Assembly (NCBI RefSeq): GCF_932276165.1
Contig: NC_064011.1
Location: 4,357,501 to 4,421,500, forward strand
DNA length: 64,000 nucleotides
Direction: 5' to 3'
Source of the DNA: Plutella xylostella
Lineage: Eukaryota > Arthropoda > Insecta > Lepidoptera > Plutellidae
The position numbers and the translations under genes were made by a program. This document shows, in pieces, positions 1 to 10,442 of this stretch; position 1 is the stretch's first letter, and every line of letters begins with the position of its first letter. Below the pieces are notes generated by a model that had not been told where the DNA came from, searched no databases, and was given only the letters and a program-made list of their open reading frames with translations.

Positions 1-254
1 ATGACTTAATGGTTAGTTCACTAACCATGAGGTGGTCTAATTACTGCATCAAACATACCAGTGGCTTATTGAAAATTTCAATATTTTGTGTCCTTGCGCT
101 TAGGCATAAAGAGAGCTGTTAGACCATAACCATAAATCATTTATTTCCACATGAACACAAATGGTAAACCCATTTGTGTTCATGTGGAAATAGGTTTCAT
201 TCTATCTCAGCTTTTGCAATGTCCAGGCTTGCTGCTCCAATTTACACTAGCTAG
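1..254. other. Non-coding left edge (upstream intron of the TMX-like gene)
   Basis: No coding exon is visible here. The TMX-like gene on the + strand enters the window in the middle of its thioredoxin domain at 4478, so this stretch is most likely part of the preceding intron. The 5' exons with the signal peptide must lie to the left of the window. A perfect hairpin is annotated separately at 142-192. Confidence 0.6.
142..192. repeat. Perfect 23-bp inverted repeat with 5-nt loop
   Basis: Arms at 142-164 and 170-192 are exact reverse complements, separated by 5 nt. This is a short palindrome of the kind left by foldback elements. No target duplication was recognised. Confidence 0.8.
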
Positions 255-739
255 CAAGGGCGTACCCAGGTAGGAGCTGGGGGGGCAGCTTTCCATTTTG
301 GGCACTTATCAACCGATTCTAATGAAATTTAGAATGTAAATATAGTTCTTATAACAAAAAAATATGATGGTGACCTTGAGCTGATCTGATGATGGAAACG
401 GAAGGCAGTCAAGGGAACTCCTCAACGGTATATAGCAACTACCTCGTGTTTAGGCTTCAATGATTCGTATTGACTAGCAGGACTTATTGGTATAATTTGC
501 TACTTTTGATTGATAATTATTGCAAATAAACAAAAAATAATAATTTAAAAAAAAAAACTTTTTTTTTTTTTTTTTTTTTTTTTAAAATTTGATTTGTTTG
601 CATCATTGCAATCTATAGCAGTGGGCTATAATAAGCAATCTCTTTCTCTACTTTGTATCTCCTTGGGTTGTTGTAGTAGCAGAGTGAGGCCCATTGACCT
701 CCATCCTCCTTTTTTGTTACCATTCATGGGAAGGTTCCA

Positions 740-1930
740 CTATAATTTCAGTTCAAGTATGTTCTTTTTCTTAAGTCGTGTAAATTTCGGCGCATTATCT
801 GTTAGCAGTGCTGATGCGAGCTCATTAGGGTGATGGAAAAGTCGTGACTGATAGGTCAGGCTGGCTTTCTTTATTTCTTCTGCCACTGTAGGTATCTTTA
901 AGTCCATATACATGAGATTGTTTGCTATATGCCATGGTATCCCAAGTATCCGTCTCAATGTTTTTGTCTGAAACCGCTCAAGGATGGCAATGTTGGACTT
1001 ACATGCTGTTCCCCATAATTGGATACCATAGGTCCATATGGGTTTAATAATGGCCTTATAGACCAGAATTTTACATTCTGCTGATAATTGTGACCTGCGT
1101 CCTATTAGCCAGTCCATGGATCTCAATCTGCAGTCAAGTTGCTTTCGTTTTGTCCAGATGTGTTTTCTCCAGGTGAGTCTTCTGTCTAGATGCATTCCTA
1201 GATATTTTGCATCTTCTGCTTTTGGTATGGGTTGCGCATTCAGGTAGACAGTGGGGCAAGTTTCTCGTCTGAGAGTGAATGTTACATGTACAGACTTGGA
1301 TTCGTTAGCCTTGATTCTCCATTGGTTGCACCATTTTTCCATTTTATAGAGGGCAGTTTGCAGGTTCTGTGATGCAATTTCTGGATCTTTGTGACTAGCA
1401 AGATAAGCTGTGTCATCAGCAAATGTACCTGCCACTGTTTCTTCTGTCGTAGGGAGGTCTGACGTGAACAGTATATATAACACGGGACCAAGCACACTAC
1501 CTTGTGGTATTCCTGATTCTATTGGATATAAGCTGGATAATTCATCATCATGTCTTACTTGGAAGCATCGGTTGGATAGGTAGGAGTTGAGTACTGAGTA
1601 AATGGGGTGTGGTAGTTGGTTCTTTAGCTTGTGTTTCAGTCCCAAGTGCCAAACTTTATCAAAAGCTTGGGATATATCCAGAAAGGCTGCTGAACAGTAT
1701 TCCTTGTTTTCCAGTGATGATGTAATTTCATTTACAAGCCTATGCACCTGCTCTATAGTGGCATGTTTCTCACGAAAACCGAATTGGTGCTGAGGGATTA
1801 TGTCTACCAGGTAAGGTTTTATTCTTGCTAGTAGCACTTTCTCGAACACTTTCGATATTATTGGTAGCAAGCTTAGTGGTCTATAAGAGGTGGCTTCATT
1901 TGGTTGTTTTCCTGGCTTAGCTATCATTAA
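740..1930 (-). pseudogene. LINE ORF2, C-terminal part (reverse transcriptase)
   Basis: The minus-strand frame runs open to a stop at 740. Reverse transcriptase motifs appear in order: RPLSLLPIISKVFEK, then DISQAFDKVW, then GIPQGSVLGPVLY, then FADDTAYLA, where the usual YADD aspartates are present with F in place of Y. These are typical of the jockey group. The frame continues to 2044 only by running into the piggyBac-like insert, so those extra residues are not LINE sequence. The other half of the ORF lies at 2901-4079. The insertion falls exactly at a TTAA in the coding sequence and both halves are in the same frame on either side of it. The ORF is therefore broken only by the insertion and the 5' truncation. 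Confidence 0.85.
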
Positions 1931-2896
1931 CCCGCCAGTGGTGACGTATATGTCTGTGAGACCGGGTGGTTCGAAAAAGTCGAATAACTTTCTCACTAGC
2001 CATCGATTTTTGTTGTGATTTCGGGTAGCTGCCTCATTTCCCATCCCCCTTCGTCAGTCCACCCCGCGACGGTGACTCGTGCGCAGGTTTCGGAGTTTTG
2101 GCGCCAACCCGGTGCGTGAGACCGGGGTCACCGACTATGTAAGTCAAATTTAAAGATGTTTTTTAAATTTTTCATAATTTATTTTTATTTTTCTTGACTG
2201 TATTTTTGTTTTGTGATTGTAAATTTCATGATTGAACTATTTTTAATAGATAGTTGTAGGTATTTATACAAATATAAGTACTTAATAGATTTCAATAAGT
2301 TTTTACAGTAATATCAGCTACTTTCAGCATGTCCTTGAAAATGACGACGGAGATAGCTGGACCTTCAAAAAATTATCAATGTTATGAATGTGGATAGCGA
2401 AAATAACAGAAAAATTTAATATATTTGTCACAAAATGTAAGAAATATATGTGTTACGACCATGTAAGTGCCGTCTTGCAGAGACTGTTTGGCTGTGGAGA
2501 AACAATGACTTTTAGTGTATTATTATTTATTTATTTTTGGTAGAAGTATATAATTTTTTGTTTTTTCTTATGAAGTTCGTAGTGTTATAAAACTATAAAA
2601 GGTGGACTTAGTTATAAAAAATTACATCATTGTTGTATTTTTTAATTTTTAAGATGATAGGTGAAAAATTATGTAAATATTAAGTGTTCTAAGTACCATG
2701 GTAAAAGGACTAATAAACGAGCCGTGATTTATGATAATGCTTTGTTTTATTGTCAAACAAATACTTATCTTTAAAATTAAACTAATTTTATGTAGCATGT
2801 GTAGTTAATTAAGTAAAAAAAATAAGTTTGAAAATCCCGGTGCGTGAGACCGGCGTCACCAACGATGTAAGTCAAATTCACGTCACCACTGGCGGG
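1931..2896 (+). mobile_element. piggyBac-like deletion derivative, 966 bp, TTAA-flanked
   Basis: The ends are 17-bp perfect inverted repeats beginning CCCGCCAGTGGTGACGT (1931-1947, 2880-2896), flanked by TTAA at 1927-1930 and 2897-2900. CCC ends with a TTAA duplication are the hallmark of piggyBac. A + strand remnant at about 2330-2475 has the spaced Cys pairs (CYEC, then CKKYMC followed by H) of the piggyBac C-terminal cysteine-rich domain, interrupted by stops. Direct repeats of about 45 bp lie at 2107-2154 and 2831-2878. It interrupts the LINE reverse transcriptase and is therefore younger than it. Confidence 0.85.
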
Positions 2897-2900
2897 TTAA

Positions 2901-4079
2901 TATTTGTGCAATTTTCCACTGTGCTGGATAATGCCCTGTCCTTAAGATTGTATTGATAATAGTGGTGAGCAGTACTACAGCTTTTCGTGGTAAGCGTTTT
3001 AGCATTAATGGTGTTATAAGATCATATCCAGGAGCTTTCTTGATCTTTAGGTTTGACAAGACTCTATGCACTTCCGCTGGCCTGGCTGGTTTTATAGGCC
3101 TGGACATTTGGAACGGAGCTGTTATTAGTTCTTTAATTTCTTCGGTGTGTTCTCTTGCTTCATCAGTTGCTGGTTCATTAGGTCTAAATACATTAGCAAG
3201 GTGTGCGCCAAATGTGTCTGCCTTTTCTTTGCTGCTTCTAGCCCAGCTCCTATCCATGTTCCTGATGGGTGGAATTGCTAGAGTCGGCTGCTTCAACTTT
3301 TTCGTGGCTTTCCATATGGAATTATCTGAGCTGGTGTTGGGTTCAACTTTTGACAGGTATTTTTGGATTGTTTCATTTTTTGATTTCTCTATTAGTACTG
3401 ACAGATGTCTTGAGGCCCTGTTTAGAGCTCTTTTATCTTCTGGATTTCTAGTTTGATGCCAAATTCGTCTGAGGTTCCTTCTTTCAGTAATCTTTTTTCG
3501 AATATTCCAGGGGTAGTCAGCTTGATTGAACGTGTTCTTTACTTCGGGTGTAGCAAGGTACGCAGCTGACACTACTGTGTTGTTCAGGTGCTCTACAGCT
3601 CTCTCTATATCTTCCTGACTTTTAAGTGGAATATTGAGTTTTAGATTATCTTCTATATGGCTTTGAAAGGTGGTCCAGTCCGTATGGTTGTTGGTAAGAT
3701 GTAATATAGTCTCTTTCAGTATTATTTCAGAGCTTAGATTTATTATAATGGGAGAATGGTCAGAAGATAAGTCATCAGCTGGTTGTACTAAGCTGTGTTC
3801 TTTCGTGATGTTTCTGGTGATGAAAAAATCTAGTAGATCTGGAATTTTATTTGGGTCTGTAGGCCAATAAGTTGGTTTCCCAGTAGACATGCTATTACAA
3901 TGGTTTTCAGTTATAGCCTCGTATAGTTGTCTTCCTCTATGTAATGTGAGTCTGGATCCCCAATACACATGTTTCGCATTCCAGTCTCCACCTGCTATGA
4001 ATTTAGGCCCTAGACTTTTTAGGTATTTGTTGAATTCAGCTTTCCATTCCGTTCTTTTTTGAAGTAGGTGCCATATTTC
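2901..4079 (-). pseudogene. LINE ORF2, N-terminal part (endonuclease end and linker)
   Basis: The minus-strand frame contains the end of an apurinic-type endonuclease domain: GGDWNAKH at about 3970-3995, then DLLDFFITRN and the SSDHSPI motif with its catalytic Asp-His, both conserved in jockey-group elements. The linker and the first reverse transcriptase segment follow, and the frame is cut at 2900 by the piggyBac-like insert. Upstream it is closed by a stop at about 4080, so the element lacks the start of ORF2. Confidence 0.8.
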
Positions 4080-4477
4080 TTCAGATTACGTTGTCACCGC
4101 ACCAACATCAAAAAAGAACAGTTCCTGCTTAGGTATATTTGTACTGTCACCTAGGACCTAGGATTGGTCTAAAGCTTAAATTATTTCTAACTTTTTGGTG
4201 GTTTTTTGAAGTCGGTTTTTTATTTTTTTTTAATTATTATATCTATAATGTTTCAATATACCCGACCGACCATCATCTCGGAACAGGTATGAGCTGCCCC
4301 CCCCTAGCTGAAATCCTGGGTACGCCCTTGCTAGCTAGGCAATTTACACAGGAATTAGGAGAATATAGTATGTAGGTGCAAAGTTTCCACTTGAGAGAGC
4401 CACAGAATACAGGAGCTTCACCCCCCTTCAGAATAGAAAAGGTTTTGGTTCACTCCTATACCCCCTTCTATCCCCAG

Positions 4478-4645
4478 CTACGCCCCCTGGTGCCCGGCCT
4501 GCACGGCGCTGCAGCCGGCATGGAAGGAGCTCTCGGCCCAGGCCAGCAAGAAGTCACTCCGCATGAGGACCGCCGGGGTGGATGTCACCACGTCTCCGGG
4601 GCTCAGCGGGAGATTCGTTGTTACTGCTCTGCCTACGATCTTCCA
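4478..4645 (+). CDS. TMX1: TMX exon a (thioredoxin active site)
   Basis: It begins with the last base of a Phe codon after acceptor TCCCCAG and ends with the first two bases of a His codon before GTGAGT. It encodes the WCPAC active site and the cis-proline loop. Confidence 0.9.
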
Positions 4646-7384
4646 GTGAGTTTTTTGTGTTTCATCGTAGAAAGAGACAATTTCTTGGTTTTCATTGTAG
4701 AGTTTGACTAGGGTTTTACACCTTTGTGAAAGAATTATCCAGTCAGAATAAGGGCAACACAATACAATGTCGCGTCTGCCACTCTCTCGGTCTATCGAAT
4801 TGAACAGCTGCAAGTGTGAAAGAGATGTTTTAACACTACAATTGATCGTGCATTAATCGAGTTTATCTCCATCTACAAACATGCCCTCCAGCATCATGTT
4901 TCTTTATGACTATTATTAAGAGACAAAATATCTTACTTCCAGCGTGATAGACGGTGAATTCCGCCAGTACAAAGGACCCCGTGATACAGACTCCATGCTC
5001 GGCTTCGTGCAGCAACAGCGGTGGAAACAGACGGAGCCGACGCCGGCGTGGAAGGCGCCAGACTCGCTGCAGATGACGCTGGTGGCAGAGTTCTTCAAGC
5101 TGAGCCAGGCTTTGAGGGTGAGTCGGTTAGATACAGCTACCACCACCAGCGAACATTAGGATCCTTGAGGATTGTTATTTGGTAAGGCAGCAGTGGATCC
5201 TCTCTACTGTAGACAGTTGAAAACCTCACTTTTGACGGATCATCAAGGTGTCTGTATTGTGACGACGGCATTTTTATGTCCAGACTACCGCAAATTACGG
5301 ATTAGTGAAGAAACCGGATTAGCGAGGCTCGAATATACGGTATTTAGACGCAGGCGTCTAAATACTGCAGGATGCAACTTGTGACTACAATGTACTGGGC
5401 TAATATGCGACAGATTTGTTGAGACCCGAGATAAAACCTCTCGTAGAGAGTATGGTGAGGGTTTTATTAGCGGATCGTCAAAGTGTCCGGATTTTTTTCT
5501 TTCGACACGTAAAAGAAACACTTCAAAAACTAAGATATAAGGTTCATACATAAAATTTTGAGTTGGTAAGTATTCAATAGTTGCAAAGTTAGCATGGTGT
5601 GACTTTGCCACTGGACCGGTTAAGAATCATTTGAACAGAGTAATTATTATTATGCATTCCCAAGGTGTCCACAACATATTGATAAAACAATACCGGCTAC
5701 GATTAACTTAAATAAAAATGCAAACTTGCAATAGGGAGCCACAGCGCTACTTTAGCGACTGTTTTATTCTGACCAATTCATTGACATAATATGTTGTTGT
5801 TTATCCACAGGGTGTCCACAACATGTTGATGGAGCAGTACGGCCTGCCCACGTGGGGCTCGTATCTCATATTTGCGGTGGCCACCATCTTCATAGGAGCT
5901 CTGCTTGGCTTGGTGAGTTTATTTCTTATACATGGAGTCTTTGTTAGTGACTGTTCTGTTGGGTTGGGTTACTTACTGGGCAACTTTGATTGTGTGACCA
6001 ACTCTAACAAACTATGTAATTTATTGTAGCGTATTTGAAACCTCTCACAAACGTGGGTTTTGCAATTATTTTATATTTTATTTTGTTAATGAACAAACAA
6101 AACATCATATACAAAATTCTACTCTAAAACTTACCGAGATGTCTTATTAAAGCTTTTTTAATTTTAAAAATACATTTATGTTTCTTTACGTTATCTATCA
6201 ACCAACTCTACAAACATCTGGATCAAATCCCTTTTAAGTGATAAGACCTTTTTGTGTGGAGTAATTTTTTGATCCATAACTGTGTCCTATTTTTGTTACA
6301 AATAAATAATACCCCTCTAATTCCGAACCCCTATCTATCCTCAGGTGCTAGTCTGCGTCATAGATCAGCTGTACCCTCCGAAGCGGCACTACGCGACCGA
6401 CAAGCGAGCCACCGGAGATACCAAGGAGAAGAGCGATGATGATCATGTGAGTATTGTAGACTCATGTAGCATGGGACGCCCTCTGGCAAGATAAAAGATG
6501 TTGATTCTGAATGCACAAATACAAATTTTACTGCTGTAAAACTGTAAATTTTCTAAGCGAAATGAGTGATTTGTAGAAACGTAGAAACATTCATAGAGTC
6601 GAATTTTAAACAAAATAATTTAACTCCTTAGAATAGAATAGAATACTACTTTATTGACTTAAAAACAATTTACACAAATAACACTCCTTACTGTATACAT
6701 GGTTTAAATTATTTTTATGACACACATAATGGGTTTTAAGATATTCTCACCAAGTGCAGCAGTTACCAGTTACGGTATTTTAAACTTCTAATTCCCAAAC
6801 AATCCCACCACGTGTTCTTAATTTTATTGTGCAATTGTGAAACCCAGTAGTGATTGTGATGTCTGTACGTTTCAGGAGCTGCTGAACGAAGATCTAGTGG
6901 ACGACGCGGAGGCGACCAGCGACGGGGAGAAGAACTCGGCTAGCGACGTGAGTATTGTAATTATGTCGACAAATCCGTGCTTCGGACGGCAAGTTAAGTC
7001 GTGGAGCCTAGTCAGAGGCCTTCGGGCGGCTTGAAAACATCTGACAGTCGGGTTGTCCACTTACCCGACAACTCTTTCAGCACAAGCTTGCTCCACCAAC
7101 CCGCACTAGGCGTGATGGCCTTTCTTCATTGGAAGGAGACCCGTACCGCAGTGGGGACGTGATCGGTCGTGATTATGTTTTTCCTCACGATGTTTTCCTT
7201 CACTGTCAAGAGTATGTGCTATAATTGTATTAAGAAAGAAAGAATAAAGTTTAATAATATTTCTTCCATTGTTCCACAGACCTCAGAAGACGAGCAACCT
7301 AAGCCAGCCGACACCAAGGCGGAGAGCGACCGTGACGACAAACCCGCCGAGGCGCGCAAGCGCAGGCCGCGGAAGGCCGACTAG
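4478..7384 (+). CDS. TMX1: TMX1-like thioredoxin-related transmembrane protein (3' six exons, partial)
   Basis: This is a membrane-anchored protein disulfide isomerase of the endoplasmic reticulum. The 240 residues encoded here begin in the thioredoxin fold with the active site WCPAC, the CPAC form typical of TMX1 rather than the CGHC of soluble PDIs. The cis-proline follows in TALPTIF and then the final strand and helix. A single membrane span (WGSYLIFAVATIFIGALLGL, exon 3 into exon 4) separates the lumenal domain from an acidic then basic cytosolic tail ending KRRPRKAD. Exons: 4478-4645, 4943-5117, 5811-5912, 6345-6446, 6876-6947 and 7280-7384. All junctions are GT-AG and in phase. The signal peptide and the first thioredoxin strand are outside the window. 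Assignment to TMX1 over TMX4 rests on the active site and tail only. Confidence 0.92.
4943..5117 (+). CDS. TMX1: TMX exon b (end of thioredoxin fold)
   Basis: It completes the His codon from exon a, then encodes VIDGEFRQYKGPRDTDSM and a helical linker. It ends AGG before GTGAGT. Confidence 0.9.
5664..5697 (+). pseudogene. Degenerate upstream copy of the start of TMX exon c
   Basis: The bases match the first 33 nt of exon c (5811 on) with about four substitutions and one insertion, and an AG precedes them. There is no donor and an early stop. This is a 5'-half copy lying upstream of the intact exon. Confidence 0.7.
5811..5912 (+). CDS. TMX1: TMX exon c (transmembrane segment)
   Basis: It consists of 34 complete codons between acceptor ATCCACAG and donor GTGAGT. 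It encodes the juxtamembrane GLPTWGSY motif and most of the single membrane span. Confidence 0.9.
6345..6446 (+). CDS. TMX1: TMX exon d (end of span, cytosolic start)
   Basis: It consists of 34 codons between acceptor ATCCTCAG and donor GTGAGT: VLVCVIDQLYPPKRHY and then a charged tail segment. Confidence 0.9.
6876..6947 (+). CDS. TMX1: TMX exon e (acidic cytosolic tail)
   Basis: It consists of 24 codons rich in Asp and Glu, between acceptor GTTTCAG and donor GTGAGT. Confidence 0.87.
6985..7215 (+). repeat. SINE-like interspersed repeat in TMX intron
   Basis: It shares long similarity with 38925-39136 and, in reverse, 56103-56248: a CCTAGTCAGAGGCCTTCGGG start, a CCACCAACCCGC core and a TTCATTGGAAGGAGACC end. 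The core also appears in the tRNA-derived SINE at 11252-11575, so these are probably related lepidopteran SINEs. Confidence 0.65.
7280..7384 (+). CDS. TMX1: TMX last exon (exon f)
   Basis: It consists of 34 codons plus TAG after acceptor GTTCCACAG. The tail ends in the basic stretch KRRPRKAD, which could help ER retention or trafficking (inference). Confidence 0.88.
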   Translation, partial: TSEDEQPKPADTKAESDRDDKPAEARKRRPRKAD

Positions 7385-7593
7385 ACACACAGATACACCA
7401 CACTTATGACAGCTCATTAAATTAAACAAAAGAACTAAATCATAAAGGGGTTATTTTTCAGTCAGATTAAAGTTATAAGAGGAGTAATTATGATGCTGTC
7501 GCATCTGAATGTTTGTATTTAGACAGTGACAGCAACAATTGGTTTCCTCAGGTAACATTTATCTGACGATTTAAAAATCCGCCCAGTCTGTTT

Positions 7594-7739
7594 TTATCTC
7601 AGATACTAAATTGACAGATTCTGAACGGTTCATCAACAGTCGATTGTCTCGCGATTAAGTGACGTATCGTTTCGTATTGGCGGGACAATCGACTGTTGAT
7701 GAAACATTCAGAATCTGTCAATTTAGTGTCTGAGATTAA
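7594..7739. repeat. Foldback (MITE-like) element A
   Basis: Arms at about 7594-7651 and 7681-7739 are imperfect inverted repeats of nearly 58 bp with a 29-bp spacer. They contain GACAGATTCTGAA and CAACAGTCGATTGTC. Confidence 0.75.
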
Positions 7740-7742
7740 GAC

Positions 7743-7906
7743 ATAGATGGCGCTCAAACTCGTTCATACGACCCTTCATAGTATTAACCGACTTCGGAAA
7801 AGAAGGAGGTACTCAATTCGTCTGTATGTAGGTATGTTATTTTGAAATATAAATCCAATTAAAAAAAAATGTGACTGCCGTATGAACGCGTTTTAGCGCC
7901 ATCTAT
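7743..7906. repeat. Foldback element B
   Basis: Arms at 7743-7770 and 7879-7906 match at 26 of 28 positions, starting ATAGATGGCGCT. It abuts foldback A. Confidence 0.7.
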
Positions 7907-8099
7907 GATTTTGTTTTTTTTTTCTTTGGGCTGTCACAAAGTTTCTCATTACACCTTGAGTGAGACATAAAAACATGCAATGATGTTCCCATAGAACAGA
8001 TTTTTATTGAAGAAATTAATATGCGCGTCGTATTATGAGTTTCTGTCTAACAAAAACAGTCGAACTTCGAGTATCACCATGACGCTTGAAAGCCTCTTA

Positions 8100-8247
8100 G
8101 GCCCGGGTCTCCTATTTACGCCGTAGGTCGCGTCCAACGTCACGCCGTAGGCCGCGTCACGATGCTCACTATAGAAATGTACTGATGCGGTCTCCCTCAC
8201 ACGACGACGCTGGACGCGACCTACGGCGTAAATAGGAGACCCGGGCC
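8100..8247. mobile_element. PIF/Harbinger-like MITE, 148 bp
   Basis: Arms at 8100-8136 and 8211-8247 are perfect 37-bp inverted repeats starting GGCCCGGGTCTCC. They are flanked by TTA at 8097-8099 and 8248-8250. A TTA/TAA 3-bp duplication with GG-C ends is the pattern of PIF/Harbinger. No coding sequence is present. Confidence 0.7.
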
Positions 8248-8550
8248 TTAACAGTTCTTTAAATTCGAAGTTACTCAAAAGAAAAAAATAACACAATAAT
8301 TTGTTAAGAATTATGGGAATATTGCTATACCAACTCTGAAAGAATATGATCATCATACAAAAGTATGATACACCAACGTGGATTCTAAATTATATATAAA
8401 TATTAATATAATAAAATAATCTAACTATTTGAAATTGAAAACTGTTTGTTTGTAAATTACTGCTTTTTGAATTTGTGTTCTAAGTTTACTTGGTATTATT
8501 ATTTGTAATTACTTTGTAATAACTAATTAATAAATAATGTGTCTTACAAA

Positions 8551-9300
8551 ATGCTAGATAAGCTTAGTTTTTTTAGAATAGATGGAAGGCTGGTATGATG
8601 AAAATATTATGATAAATGCTCTCGGAATGATTTACATATTTATAAAATTTTCCGTAGTATATGCTGTAGGTACATGCTTTGCCCTTTTCCACTAAATTTT
8701 ATTCATCTGACGGAATTTTTTCTAAATTAGTAGACATCGTATGAATTAAATTTGTTTTAGCTACTTATAAAAGCCTACTATCGATCTTAAAAACCAGGAA
8801 TAAAGTGTATTATTGTTTTTTTCCAGACTAAAATTTAGATGTCTGCCAAACAAATAGAAACCAGACGATTTTTATTGAGTTGTTTCACATTCCTAAAGAA
8901 TCGCAGCTCAAATAATTATAGTTATGGAGGTACTTACTCATTATCTACAAAAAAAAGTGGCTTGAAATTGTACGTTCTCTAGTAATTATCCTGTTACATA
9001 AAGTGTTAGACTAACATCCAGTTTTGGAAATAATATTTAAAGTAACCATGGGCTCACAGCGGTGTAACACTTTAAAAACTATAAGTAGTTTTTTTATGTT
9101 CGTGCAAAGTATAGTTCAATAAAACATGGACACGTAAAATTTGCATTTAGCATTATCATTTACCAAATGGTCTCCTATTATACCTAACTATTGTTTAATT
9201 TACATAAGTACTGGAAGGCATTTTAAATACATACAAATAATAATATCTTTGTTTCTTATTTGTAATGTACAGTCCTAAAGTTCTTCCCTGTATGTGTCCA
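8551..9300. other. AT-rich intergenic, nothing recognised
   Basis: No open frame with recognisable protein, no splice-site-bounded exon and no repeat family was seen here. Confidence 0.6.
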
Positions 9301-9307
9301 CAATTTA

Positions 9308-9525
9308 TGGATGACAAGCTGTTCCCGCCAGCTTCGCCTTAAAGTTTTCCCGTGGGAACTCCGGGATACTAAGTAGTATAGTAATACTATGTTCTATCTC
9401 AGGGTTTAGACTATACATATGTATAGCAAATTTCATTCAAATCCGTTCAGTAGTTTTGGCGTAAAAGAGTAACAGACAGACAGACACTGTTACTTTCGCA
9501 TTTTTTAATATTAGTTAGGATTGTG
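9308..9525 (+). repeat. Interspersed repeat (lepidopteran type, CAGA tail)
   Basis: This sequence family recurs almost complete at 47194-47406. It starts AGCTGTTCCCGC, has GTTTTCCCGTGGGAA and ATTTCATTCAAATCCGTTCAG, then a (CAGA)n run and ACTTTCGCAT. Shorter pieces occur near 29975, 32268, 37355, 39160 and 39285. It is probably the 3' part of a non-LTR or Helitron-type repeat. The class is not decided here. Confidence 0.6.
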
Positions 9526-9597
9526 CAATCAATCGGGGCGTCCTGCGAATATTTGGGAATCGGAGTTGACATACCTTGAGCGCCTTTATGCTGCGAT

Positions 9598-9739
9598 AGC
9601 CGCGTACACACCGGGCCAACGAACGCCAACGAACGTTTTTCGTTGACCTTCGTTGCTGCAATCTGCCCTGTATTATGTATGAATAATATCCATCGTTGGG
9701 ATCACCGTTGGCGTTCGTTGGCCCGGTGTGTACGCGGCT
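9598..9739. mobile_element. MITE family copy 1 (142 bp, 3-bp TSD)
   Basis: Inverted arms of about 34 bp (9598-9631, 9706-9739) begin AGCCGCGTACACACCGG. GAT flanks both ends (9595-9597, 9740-9742). A second copy lies at 18958-19110 with TTA flanks. The internal sequence, including CTGCCCTGTATTATGTATG, is shared by both. Confidence 0.8.
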
Positions 9740-9799
9740 GATGATGTGAAATAAATTCCCACCAGTGCTATGGTGTGGATGCACCAATGATATGCAGAA

Positions 9800-9850
9800 A
9801 GGTTCAATTCAACTGCAGGTGCTTACACCCCCTCAGAGAATAGAATAGAT
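9800..9850 (+). repeat. SINE 3' tail fragment
   Basis: CAGGTGCTTACACCCCCTCAG and GAATAGAATAG match the tail of the SINE at 11252-11575. Confidence 0.5.
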
Positions 9851-10331
9851 TCAGCCGTTTGGAAGCTAAGCTACCACAGACAGATAAAGATACCCCCTCT
9901 TTTTCGTCGGGGGTTAAAATGGGAGATTTTCCAGTAGTTCCAAAATCGACCAATAGATGGCATTCGGCCTGTCGTTTTTAGTAGTGAGCTACATTCTTCT
10001 GAGGAAACGGAGATGACAAATGTCACAGACCTACTACAAAACAAATGTTATGTCATTCGGTTTCTCTTGTAGCCACGCGAATGTCTCCGGTGCTGTGTTT
10101 TGTGATAATTTCGACGACTCTGGCTATTCTTTTGGACTTTTGTGACTTCTATACCCCACCGACCTTTGCACTCCCCCTGGACCCTTGCTTGCCATTACGA
10201 TTTACCCCTGCCTGTACTGTCTAGCATATGTATATGTGTATTGTCTAGCATATAACTGAATGGTCTGATGGGAGCTATATACAAAGTTAAGTTACAAGAT
10301 AGTTATAAGTAAGTAAATAATATGTGCTTAC

Positions 10332-10442
10332 TTCTTCCATAGGTTTTTTTTTGGGTTGGGTCTTCTTTAGTCATTTTGATTGAATAATCCCAAAAAAATA
10401 CACTTGGAACAGCTTCTTTTTTTAGCATTTTCCTTGATTTAC
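10332..10442 (-). CDS. THAP exon 2
   Basis: The 111 nt between a TATAG acceptor and a GTAAGC donor continue the THAP domain in frame through AVPSVF. Confidence 0.6.

Larger units (their letters stand above)
560..4110 (-). mobile_element. Jockey-like non-LTR retrotransposon, 5'-truncated, minus strand
   Basis: A minus-strand element ends in a poly(A) tail, seen as the T-run at about 560-582. It carries the end of an endonuclease domain and a reverse transcriptase. The 5' part of the endonuclease is missing beyond about 4100, as is usual for incomplete target-primed insertion. It lies inside the hAT-like element at 255-4330 and is itself split by a piggyBac-like insertion at 1931-2896. The exact 5' boundary and target duplication were not recognised. 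Confidence 0.75.
255..4330. mobile_element. hAT-like element (interrupted by a LINE)
   Basis: The ends are inverted repeats CAAGGGCGTACCCAGG (255-270) and its exact complement (4315-4330). Similarity continues about 40 bp inward through a G-run followed by CAGCT. An 8-bp direct repeat CTAGCTAG flanks it at 247-254 and 4331-4338. Eight-base duplications and CA-G-rich termini are typical of the hAT superfamily. No hAT transposase is present: the own sequence is only about 290 bp on the left and 220 bp on the right, the rest being a later LINE insertion. CAATTTACA also occurs just outside both duplications (238-246, 4340-4348), which could be an older target duplication or chance. Confidence 0.7.
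7385..8540 (+). other. TMX1: TMX 3' UTR (probable)
   Basis: No coding potential is seen. AATAAA signals occur at about 8410 and at 8529-8534, so the mRNA probably ends near 8550. If so it includes three foldback elements (7594-7739, 7743-7906, 8100-8247) that would form strong RNA hairpins. Confidence 0.5.
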
